Assembly: GCA_030549495.1 (NCBI GenBank)
Contig: JAUIRK010000046.1
Span: 1-64,000 of the forward strand
Origin: Nectonema munidae
Taxonomy: Eukaryota > Nematomorpha > Nectonematoida > Nectonematidae
DNA: 64,000 nucleotides
Direction of reading: 5' to 3'
The notes under the pieces are model-generated. The model worked only from the letters and a program-made list of their open reading frames with translations, was not told the origin of the DNA and made no database searches. The position numbers were made by a program, and so were the translations under genes. This document shows, in pieces, positions 23,757-32,400 of the stretch (position 1 is the stretch's first letter; every line of letters starts with the position of its first letter).

Positions 23757-23865
23757 TTATCTGGAATACAGGTCCCCCCATAAAGGTATTAACCGCTCAA
23801 AGGCGGGGGTATCATGTGAGCCAGAAATCTCACACTCATTGTTGCCTGTTTGGCTACGACTACTA
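23757..23865. repeat. Dispersed repeat C, partial copy
   Basis: This matches the GC-rich part of 18450-18545 (GGAATACAGGTCCCCCC ... GCGGGGGTATCATG ... CACTCATTGTTGCCTG). The AT-rich first half is missing. Confidence 0.7.
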
Positions 23866-24170
23866 ATTAGTTATCTAATTACTGTGTTTTCCGATTCTTA
23901 CATATGTTTTTGACTGTTTTCTACCCTTTTTAAAATTTTTCTAATTGTTTATTCGGCTGATTTTTAACAGCGATTTTGTATTACTTGTATTTTCAAGTAT
24001 TTTTACCTACAACTTTAAGGTTCTACTTTGTATTGCCCCATCCACCTATGATATATTTATTTATGTACAATTGATTTATTTTTAGTTTTGTTAAAAATAT
24101 TTGTGTAGTATTGATCTTTTTAGTTCTTTTGTGATTTTATATGTATACTTTGTCTTAACTAAGATTCCAC
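23866..24170. other. No gene recognised
   Basis: AT-rich spacer between repeat C and the kinase-bearing segment. Confidence 0.5.
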
Positions 24171-26238
24171 ACACACAGACGCTAGCTTATTATAATATAG
24201 ATTATACAAATTAACACATACTTCACTTTTACCAGATGTTATATAGAATTATTCTATTGTGATTCTTTACGGCGTATATATATGTATACACCACAGTCCC
24301 CAAACTCTAAGAACATATGGCATGATGAAAGACATTTGTGCTTTTCAGAATTTCGATTGATGCCATATAGCTCTTTCTCTATTACATCCTAGAATTCGTC
24401 AGCTAAATCTTCATCATCTTTACTCATTTCTAGGTTATCTCGAATCCATCTGTGTCTTTTAAGCTTGTTCAACTCTTCTGTATTTCCATCATATTCAACA
24501 ACTCTCATATCATCAATGAAACTCTCAAAATCAGATCGTTTGCGATCGTGATCTTCTCCATACTTTCCGAAATTGCATTTTGTAACCATAGTTTTCATGA
24601 TTCTCCTAAAACAACTCCAATCTGAAAAACCACTATGTATCAAACTGTTGAAAGGAGTAACAAAACCGAAATCAATAATCCTAATACTGTCTTCTCTATC
24701 CACCAAGATGTTTCTCAGGTGAAGGTCGTTGTGTGACATTCCTCTGTGTTGCAAGTCCCATATTGCCATGAACAACTGTGCGCAGTACCACTTGGCAGTC
24801 TCTACCGAAATGCGTTTCTTAGTTTTCTGATACAGTTCTTTACCTTCTATGTACTCCTGCACGATGTATATCTTTTTTTTGTTCAAGTAAACATCATCTA
24901 ATCGAACTGAATACTTTGTGTCCTCTCACTTCTTGAGCTATTCTCTTGTAATTCAACGTATTTATGTGAATAATTTCTTTGATTGCGTGCTTAGTTTTTC
25001 TTTCCTTATGCTCTGCCAAGTAAACTCGTCCATATTTTCCTTTGCTTATGTAAGAAAGTATTTTGTAATCTTTTCTAACATTAGTTTTTTCTATTTTCAG
25101 TTGTTTCCTCAAATAGTCATAACTGTCCCTTGTCTGTTTATATACATTCAATTCATTAGTATAATACCCGGTAATAGAAGGATGTTTTATTGTGAATAAT
25201 CCACTTGATTCATCTTTCTCTTCCGCTTTTGACTCCTTCAATCTTTTATCAATAAGTGACGAAGCTGCAGCCAAAAACCTTCTTGTATCTTCAATATCGA
25301 GATTTTGAGGGTTCATTAGTTTCAGCGAATACCGAATTAAATCCTTGGTAGACATTTTGTCAAGAAGCTTCTCTAGATTATCTAAATTTTCTCCCTCTTC
25401 TTTTTCCTTTTTTAGACTTTCCAAATTTCTATGGATTGCATTCTGGATGCTTTCCATGCTTTTTATGTTGGAGGTATGTTTGCTTGATGTAAAACTAGCA
25501 TTCTTCTCCGAACTACTTACAATAACTACATGGTCATTTCTACTTGAAGCTAATTCTTTTTTATTATTTTTTTACCTCTTTCTGGACGTTTTCGCGTAAT
25601 TCATTTACATTTGAGAGGCTAGGAATTTTGTTTTTTTCTGATACTTCTATGCTAGAGAAAACCGAGCTCATGCTCTCATTGAACTCTATATTTTTAAGAT
25701 TTCTTTGTCGTTGAACCAAATTAATTTCATTGTGGGGCTTTAATCTTTTTACAATCCAATCTTGAATCACTTCAATGGACATACAGATATTTATCATTTT
25801 GGAATCGAGAACGTTTGAAAAAATACTTTCATTGCTCTCTTCGAATGTATTAGAGCATGTTTTAATACTATCAAAACTTTTACCAAATGACATCCTTAAA
25901 TCGATTTTGGAAAAAAGATTTTTGCTAGGCCCATAACTCTCACTTTTCTTAGAATTTTTTTGTACAAAAACTTTAACACTATTATTATTTGAGAGTGTTT
26001 GTGCTTTTGACAAATTTTGGCTAATATCATTGATAATGTTTTTACAAAGTATATCCGAGTAATTACTTATTACGCTTTTTAGTTTGTTAGTGTCCATTTT
26101 TTCACATAAATTTAAATTCTCATTTTTGATGTTTTTAGACATTACTTTACTATAAGTGGTTAAACTGCATATGATAATTACAAAACTGTTAACTTATACT
26201 ACTTCTTTCTCTATATTATAATTCTAGCGTCTGTGTGT
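24171..26238. mobile_element. 2.07-kb TIR-bounded segment carrying a protein kinase
   Basis: The left end, ACACACAGACGCTAG (24171-24185), recurs inverted at the right end as CTAGCGTCTGTGTGT (26224-26238). After a 2-bp length difference the similarity continues for about 13 bp, with TTATAATATAGA inside the left repeat and TCTATATTATAA inside the right one. The inverted repeats are thus about 31 and 29 bp. The kinase coding region starts about 96 bp from the right end and ends about 218 bp from the left, so it nearly fills the segment. No transposase is present and no target duplication was found. It could be a non-autonomous DNA transposon carrying a kinase, or chance placement between two repeat copies. 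Confidence 0.5.
24389..26142 (-). pseudogene. Divergent protein kinase gene, intronless, about two frame breaks
   Basis: The first ~190 codons (from 26142) are Ser/Asn/Lys-rich with no domain I recognise. A charged, coiled-coil-like region follows (LESLKKEKEEGENLDNLEKL). The kinase domain comes last: Gly-rich loop SKGKYGRVYLAEH, the VAIK-type lysine in HAIKEI, a likely helix-C Glu in AQEVRGH, hinge YIVQEYIEGKEL, catalytic loop HNDLHLRNIL (Asp and Asn present; Arg of HRD replaced by Asn), and IIDFGF as the DFG motif. Beyond DFG the C-lobe is short, with SDWSCF as a possible helix-F Asp, and it ends in an acidic tail. The coding region lies in open pieces in different frames with about two breaks, so it is decayed, or the assembly is in error. 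The catalytic loop is unlike typical Ser/Thr kinases. Origin (host retrocopy, transposon cargo or other) is undecided. Confidence 0.7.
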
Positions 26239-26447
26239 CGATGGAAGCATTTTGATTGGTTTAAATTATTAATTGACATAAAATATAAAAACTACACAGA
26301 AAAGATATAACTATGCTAAAAATTCATAACTCATCAGCACACCATTGTTCATCGACATAAAATTAACCAATCAGATGAGAGAAGATTATACGGCGCAATT
26401 TCATAAAAGTCTTGATAAAATTGATCTAAAATAGCTACCAATCATCA
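26239..26447. other. Spacer with a CCAAT-type inverted pair
   Basis: TTTGATTGGTTTAA (26252) and TTAACCAATCAG (26357) form a loose inverted pair about 100 bp apart. It may be part of a short decayed element or only a chance pairing. Nothing else is seen. Confidence 0.3.
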
Positions 26448-26585
26448 GAGTTTGTTTTCTAGTTTACCATTCTTGGAGATATTACGTGGTGAGGTCTCCA
26501 GTTTACTTCCACTCCGTAATTGTAAGCGACGGACCTAGCCTTTGTCTAATTTGACTAACTGCAAGGCATCAGTAACTATACCAAC
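26448..26585 (+). mobile_element. SINE family B, 3' module only
   Basis: CAGAGTTTGTTTTCTAGTTT and the following ~130 bp match 9483-9620 (GGAGATATTACGTGGTGAGG, CGGACCTAGCC, CTGCAAGGCA). The tRNA-like head is absent. Confidence 0.7.
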
Positions 26586-26799
26586 GATGTATTGCATCAC
26601 GATGAATTTAATATACGATGAAATTTCCACAATGAAATTACCGAGTAGGTGTCACGAAATCGTCCTGAACTGGAGCAAGAAGCATTTTTATAACATGCCT
26701 TTTTCAACTAGAACTTGTAAAGTCTATTTCCTTCTCGGTAATGTTACTGGACCTGATCACTTAAATATGAAAGGTTGGAGGCTTCCCACTAGTTTTTCT

Positions 26800-27720
26800 G
26801 TTTTTCATCAATATTTTTGTCCAGGGAAATCCCGGAAATTAACGAGGAAAAATATTATTCCCGGGAATTTAATTTTGTGGAAATTTTTTCAAATAGTCAA
26901 ATAATTTTTACTTTGATTTAATCAGAAAAGTAATAACTAAATAGAGTATAATTAAAAAAATTTATTTTCATTAATTTGTATACGTTTTGAAAATTTCAAG
27001 CTTTATTTTTATTCCAAGCTAGATGCAAAAAAATGTATTTTCACGTACCATAAAATCTCTTAAGAAAACACAAACAATGAATGCTTTTTTGCTCAGCCGA
27101 GTCCTTATTTTTGTTATGAACAAACTGACTACTAAAAAAGCTCTTTCAGATTCAACCGAAGTCAGAGGGATAGTTTTTAATTCATTTTCTAGCAGAATGT
27201 TGTTAGAAGATTGACGTCCTGTTGATTTAAACTTATTTATTTCCTGTTTCAAACTTTTATTGGAAAAAATATTTAAGGATTGAGAGGTGGTGCTTTTACT
27301 TTTTTAAATTTTACTTTAAATTGTCTTTTCTACCTTTTATTTTAAAACGAAAGATTGGCAATCAATAAAACGATTTTCTTCATCTGATTATGAAGATTCA
27401 TCATTTGAATCAATTTCGTTAAAACAAAATTTATTCCTATTAAAGCAGAATATTTAAGTATACGTTTTTTCCCTGTCGGAAAAATTAAATTATTCGCATT
27501 ATTGAAACTTTCATATTTTTTTTACTAAATTTAAATATTCTTGTGACCCAATTAGTTTCGGATTTCGTCTTTGAACAACTCTTTTACTAAATATTTTTTT
27601 AGATCTTGGGAACACAGATTTTTTCAGGAGAGATCCCGGGAAACAATCACTAGTTTCCGAGAACGGAGATTTGCATTTTTTTAGGCGGGATCCCGTTTTC
27701 CCGGGAAAGAATCACTACTT
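26800..27720 (-). pseudogene. hAT transposase C-terminal remnant
   Basis: The minus-strand piece 27252-27019 reads IPLTSVESERAF, then a Ser-Leu-Phe-rich helix, TKIRTRLSKKAF and VFLRDF. This is the hAT C-terminal dimerisation block ('PxTSVxSERxFS ... RxRLxxxxVxxLxFLR'). Upstream exons are not recognisable. The piece lies between two GC-rich CCCGGG-containing patches (near 26840-26870 and 27645-27710) that may be decayed element ends. It is truncated and inactive. Confidence 0.7.
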
Positions 27721-27887
27721 CCCACGTTTCAATAAGTTTTATTATGTTACCTTAGTCATTTGGAAAAGCTTAGAATTGAGACTAAGCAATTGAAAATATG
27801 TACACTTAGCTCAAAAAAGTTGTTGAAGAAATAAAAAAAAACATTATCAGAAAGCGAATGATCCCACAATAGCAGACAACAAAAAGA

Positions 27888-28020
27888 AAGGCCTAGTGGT
27901 AAGAGCATGGGGTCTCTATCCAGATGGTCTGGTTTCGATTCCTAATTGTGACTATCCTTACCACCTGTCTAACTATGGAAACTCTTCCCTTGGATGCGAT
28001 ACCGATAGCTAAAATTTTTT
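27888..28020 (+). mobile_element. SINE family B, head and body copy
   Basis: It contains GGCCTAGTGGTAAGAGC as A-box region and GATGGTCTGGTTTCGATTCC as B-box region, then the shared body TGACTATCCTTACCACCTGT and TATGGAAAC, ending near GATGCGATACCGATAGC. It matches the copy at 9308. Confidence 0.75.
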
Positions 28021-28099
28021 TTTATCAAAAGATACTTTTTTTACATCGGAGTCAAAATGAAAAATTAAAGTTGAAAAGCATCAAGATGGTAGAAAGAAA

Positions 28100-28544
28100 G
28101 GTCGTATAATTTAAAAGGATATTAGATAAAACTAAGCTTTTCTGGCCAAGAGAAGTTTTCGAAAAAATGAAGAGGATGAACTTGAGAAAAACTGCTTTCG
28201 AAAAGAGAAAATTGATGACGATATTCTATTTATAGAAAAAATGATGAGTGCTAGAATAGAAACTTCGTATGGATGTTCGAAGTTTTTCAATAAATCAGAA
28301 AAGAAAGAAGAAAAAATGCCTGCATTGAAACAAAAAAGAAAGAAAAAGAAGCCTCAGTTGAAAAAAACTAGAAGAAAATATGATGAAGAGAGTTACCAAG
28401 ATGAAAATACACAAATTTTAAATATACGATCTCATAAAAGATGTAAAAAAAAAGTGGAAGCAATATATTTGTACCAGATGATATTTTAAAAGCTGAAAAA
28501 GTAGTTTCTACATTAATTAGAAACGATGTTTCTCCAACAAGGGT
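28100..28544 (+). pseudogene. Unassigned transposon-type protein fragment, left part
   Basis: The + strand carries FWPREVFEKMKRMNLRKTAF, a frame change, then a Lys-rich open stretch (28241-28489), and in another frame VPDDILKAEKVVSTLIRNDV up to the edge of a C-rich insertion. The right part (29062-29240) continues with NLHWDRKLFPILKSKF and ERMPVVVS. I associate this combination ('NLHWDGKLL...ERLPVLVS') with an uncharacterised repeated protein family in invertebrates, from memory only. It has several frame changes and is not functional. Confidence 0.4.
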
Positions 28545-29061
28545 CCGGCCAAAAGCGTCTTCCCCCCCCCCCCAGACAAAAGCTCCTGGAGCAATAGCCC
28601 CCCAGACAAAGCCCCCCCCCCCCCTGGACAAAATCCCTTCTCTCAAAATGAGAAAGAGGACAGAATCCCTCTCTCTTTTAAACACAAAAACTTGATTTTA
28701 ATATTAGAGTTAGTATTAACACAAGCCATAAATTTGATTTTAATATTAGAGTAATACAAAAACTTGATTTTAATATTAGAATTAGTGTTAACAAAACACA
28801 AAAAGGACGTGTACAGACAAAAGCCCTACCTGACAAAATCCCTCTCTTCAGATTGAGATAGAGGACAACCCCCCCCCCTCGCAAAAGTATATTACATAAC
28901 TTTGTTTTTTAGTACATATTTAAAAAAAATTCACTTTTTTTTCTAGCAAATATACAATATTAGGCAAAATTCACTTTATTGAATTTAAAGGTAAGAAAGA
29001 ATCTCTTCCTCATGAAAAGGGGGGGGGGGGGGGGGGATTTTGGGCGGAAGGGCTTTTGTCC
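28545..29061. mobile_element. Insertion with C/G homopolymer ends and internal tandem repeats
   Basis: The left end is GGCCAAAAGCGTCTTCC followed by ~12 C. The right end is a run of ~18 G followed by ATTTTGGGCGGAAGGGC and TTTTGTCC, so the ends are roughly inverted. Inside, a unit centred on TTGATTTTAATATTAGA repeats about three times (28690-28785). Further blocks of C (28607, 28868) occur next to GACAAAATCCCT. It separates the two parts of the protein fragment 28100-29240. No coding. Confidence 0.55.
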
Positions 29062-29240
29062 AAATAAAAGATTCATTGATTCGATCAAACTTTTCAAATT
29101 TGCATTGGGATAGAAAGTTGTTTCCTATATTGAAAAGTAAATTTCATTACGAAGAAAGAATGCCTGTTGTTGTTTCAAACAATGCGAACTTTTTGATTTG
29201 TTTTTTGGGGCTATGCGAACTCTTTAATCTAAATGGATAA
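29062..29240 (+). pseudogene. Unassigned transposon-type protein fragment, right part
   Basis: Open frame reading IRSNFSNLHWDRKLFPILKS, then EERMPVVVS, then unrelated hydrophobic residues to the stop. See the left part at 28100-28544 for the family argument. Confidence 0.4.
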
Positions 29241-30603
29241 AAAATTTAAATATAATTTTATGTTTTAACCAATCAAATTAATCAAGAATCGAACTAATTA
29301 TCTTGAACCAATTATTTTACGTATCACGCTTATTCCTTCAAGCAAAATGTATAATAATGTAGATACGAGCATCATGATTTACCGGCTATTAACTTAGGAA
29401 TCCTGGTCTTGTTTTAAGAATATAACAATCTAGCATGCATTCTAATTAGAGTAAAATTTGAAAAATGTTTGTGTGTATTTTTGATGTGAATGTATTTTGC
29501 CTACAAACATACTCTTTAATCATTCTTTTTAATCTCTCGAATTCCTTCTGGCATTCTCATATTTTCTTCATCTTTCAATCCAAAAACATTTTGTTAACAT
29601 ACATTGTATAATACGCATTGTTTTTCATATCTTGAAGCTGTTTTTACGCAAGATAGATTCCCTTATAATTTTGTTTACACGTAAGAAAACACTACATACT
29701 TCTAAGATATCGTGATGCAAATTCAGATATACAGAGTGCAATGATAAGGGTGAAAAGAAGTAGAGGTAATTTTGAGTTTATACTTGTGCTATAGAAATAT
29801 TATGTTATAGAATTCCTTATAGAAATGAAGGAGAGGAGTAGTAAATTTCGCATCATAAAATGGTGCAGATTATAATTTTTTTAAGCATTAATATATGAAA
29901 ATTTACCTTTAAAATAATATTTTATTATTTCTTTATATGCTAATACATATCTTTCCTGACTATCTCCATTCCTGCCTAGAAAGTTGAGTGATTCTCCATA
30001 ACATATTTGAGCCCCTTTCAACCTCTATGTATTAATCGACCCTTAGAATATTTTCATCAACCCCAGGGGGTCTATATCGACCACTTTGAGGATCCCTGAT
30101 CTAACTCGTTAAAATAATTAGCCGAAAAATTATTTCATCAGGATTATCTATATGAATAGTGTTTGTACATTCTTATTCAGTCAACTAACATGCTAATTAT
30201 AATTATTTTACTCAATATTTATTTCGACCGATAGTGGATTACTAACAATTTCTTGGAAAATGAATTTTTTTGTATATCAATAATTGTAGCTCAGTTTTTT
30301 AAACTTATTCAACTTTGAAAATCAATGAGCGAATCAAAGTTAAAACCTAGATAACGTGACATCAATCAAAGTTTTAAAGTGTAGGGGTATTAAACTTAAA
30401 AAGAAACATTGAATACTTAAAACCTTTTTTAAAATTTGTTAAGACAGAAGTAACTAGGCTTTATTTATTCTTTTACCCGTTTCTTTTTTAAAGTTTCTGA
30501 ATGAAATTTTCAATTTTATATAGATCTTAGAAAGAACTTTGAAACACAAAGTACACGAGTAAAAATGTGTTCAGGACAGAAAAATTTAATTGAGACTAAT
30601 GAT
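29241..30603. other. No gene; one possible hAT-like end
   Basis: AT-rich spacer. Near 30065-30105 the sequence GGGGGTCTATATCGACCAC, then TTTGAGGATCCCTG, resembles one end of a Charlie-type hAT MITE (CAGGGATCCTCAAAGTGGTC on the minus strand). No partner end was found. Confidence 0.4.
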
Positions 30604-30716
30604 TTAACTCATTTAGCACCAATGTTCCCAAAGAAAACGCAGAGGAAATCTTTATTTAATGGGATTTCTGAAGTCTAGTGCGTCCTCTTTGGGAGCTTGG
30701 GTACTAAATGCGTTAA
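30604..30716. mobile_element. piggyBac-type MITE (copy 1)
   Basis: TTAACTCATTTAGCACCAATG at the left and an inverse GTACTAAATGCGTTAA at the right, flanked by TTAA. The interior is a palindrome around CCCAAAGAAAACGCAGAGGA / GTCCTCTTTGGGA. Confidence 0.65.
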
Positions 30717-30748
30717 CTTGACTAACTTAATAACTACTTGCCATTAAA

Positions 30749-30886
30749 TTAACCCATTTACGACCAATGTTCCTATTTTGGAACATAAGTAATTTCATCT
30801 TCGTCTGCTTTTTTCAATGACTTTGAATATAAATCGTCTGCGTTTTTTTAGATATCGTCTGCTTTGCTTGGTCTTAAATGGGTTAA
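30749..30886. mobile_element. piggyBac-type MITE (copy 2)
   Basis: TTAACCCATTTACGACCAATG to GGTCTTAAATGGGTTAA, 138 bp, with TTAA at both ends. Three TCGTCTGC boxes lie inside. Nearly identical to 49229-49367. Confidence 0.85.
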
Positions 30887-30914
30887 GTGATTCACTCGCT
30901 AACATTTCTCACTA

Positions 30915-31045
30915 ACTACATAATCCTTTGAGGCATTGGTTTTCTATCGTCTGCTTTCTTTCTCAATGAATTTTTATATAACTTAAGCAAACGATTTTTG
31001 GGACACTTTTTTTGTACGATTTTTGGTCATCCATTGTGCCTGAAA
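30915..31045. mobile_element. Decayed piggyBac-type MITE (copy 3)
   Basis: TAATCCTTTGAGGCATTGG, then TATCGTCTGCTTTCTTTC and AAGCAAACGATTTTTGGGAC. It has the family's interior, but its ends are unclear. Confidence 0.45.
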
Positions 31046-31116
31046 GGTAAAACCACAAATAAATTAACTAACTAACTTGTATTTACCTGTATAAAACAAC
31101 TAAGTATTCGCTATTA

Positions 31117-31247
31117 CTAATCCTTAGAGGACGAGTGTGACATCGGTATACCATGAAATGAAAATTGTCTGCTTTAAGTATATAAAATTCCATTGAAAAA
31201 GAAAGCAGACGATTAGTCTTTTATAAGTATAGTCCTCAAATGGTTAA
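31117..31247. mobile_element. piggyBac-type MITE (copy 4)
   Basis: Left CTAATCCTTAGAGGACGAGTG, right AGTCCTCAAATGGTTAA. Inside are AATTGTCTGCTTTAAGTAT and GAAAGCAGACGATTAGTC in opposite orientation. Confidence 0.7.
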
Positions 31248-31352
31248 TTCTTTCATGAATTGTTTTTGGAAAATTATTTGTGTTTTTTAATGAATATGAA
31301 TGAATATAACTTAAGGCGGACCATTTTTATTTCGAGGAATTGTGTTCTTGAA

Positions 31353-31486
31353 TTAACCCTTTGAGGACGAATGTGACACCAGTCTCTACCATAAAATTAA
31401 AATCGTCTGCCTCAAGTATATAAAATTTCATTGAAAAAGAAAGCGCAGATGATTAGTTTTGAAAATTCTGGTCCTCAAAGGGCTAA
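31353..31486. mobile_element. piggyBac-type MITE (copy 5)
   Basis: TTAACCCTTTGAGGACGAATG at the left and GGTCCTCAAAGGGCTAA at the right. Inside are AATCGTCTGCC and GCAGATGATTAG in opposite orientation. Confidence 0.8.
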
Positions 31487-32328
31487 CTGACAAACTAACT
31501 ATCCTTTCTAACTAAAAATGCAGAAAAGAATTTTATTACAAATTATTAACTGGGCAACTTAACATTAGCGACATTCTTTCGTTTCTAGGTCCTAACTTCT
31601 GCATTCTGGCGTACACATATATTTTCACTGTTAATAGTTGAATAGCCCTTATTTGTTCAACTATTGAAAAATTTCTTCAAAATGAGTGTTTTTATGAAGT
31701 CCAGTTTTGTTAATGTAAGTATCTCTTTACCTCCTCATTCCGAAGCTATGATCTATGTCGGACTTATTGTTTCTTGACAAATATTTTTTTGCAATTCAAA
31801 TTTGGTTTCAATGTGGATATCATAAATCTTTTTGCAACTCACTAAAATTTTGTGCAATGAAGTCTCAAAGCTTAAAATTCTAAATATTTTTATTTTCATT
31901 CATCAGCTTTGTCTTCAATATATACATGTGCATGATGAGACTATGTTTGGAAATTTTAAATGTATGGAATAACAATTTATTCATAAAAACACAAAAAAAC
32001 CTTTATCATGATTTGTGCATCCATCTTGCTTCCCAACATCTTGACAAAAAACAGAGAGCGGTCACTTTTTAAGTAGCACAAAGTTTTATGTGTGTCTTGA
32101 AATTCTGCGTTAAAAATAATGGAATGAAAATATTGAAATATCGCCACCCACTGATTTTTTATTTTGACCCAAATTTGAGTCTCATTTTCGCTGGCAAAAA
32201 CTGACCGTCATCGATGGAAAAACTGGCTCCCAATCGTTAGCTGAAGCATGTCTCGCGACCCTTCTTTAAGAAAGACTAAGCTTATTTCTAAATAGCTATG
32301 TTTTTTAAGGAAAAGTAAGCATATTGAA
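31487..32328. other. Upstream region of the CNT gene; nothing recognised
   Basis: AT-rich sequence ahead of the first coding exon. It should hold the promoter and any 5' untranslated exon, but I see no clear TATA-initiator pair and no repeat. Confidence 0.4.
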
Positions 32329-32400
32329 ATGTTGAACACTACGGAATCAGTTTTATCGGATGCTGACAAAGAATCCTACGATGAAAAGATAAATCTACAA
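32329..32400 (+). CDS. SLC28A-like: CNT exon 1 (N-terminal, phase 0 end)
   Basis: ATG-started 24 codons, MLNTTESVLSDADKESYDEK onwards, polar and acidic as in CNT N-termini. The donor GTAATG follows directly, and the intron (32401-32453) ends in TTTTTACAG. The start is the first in-frame ATG; the next exon also begins with ATG, so it could serve as an alternative start. Confidence 0.7.

Noticed and set aside
24918-25599. Plus-strand open frames opposite the kinase gene
   Set aside because: They are hydrophobic mirror frames of a Lys/Glu-rich gene; the minus strand has the kinase motifs.
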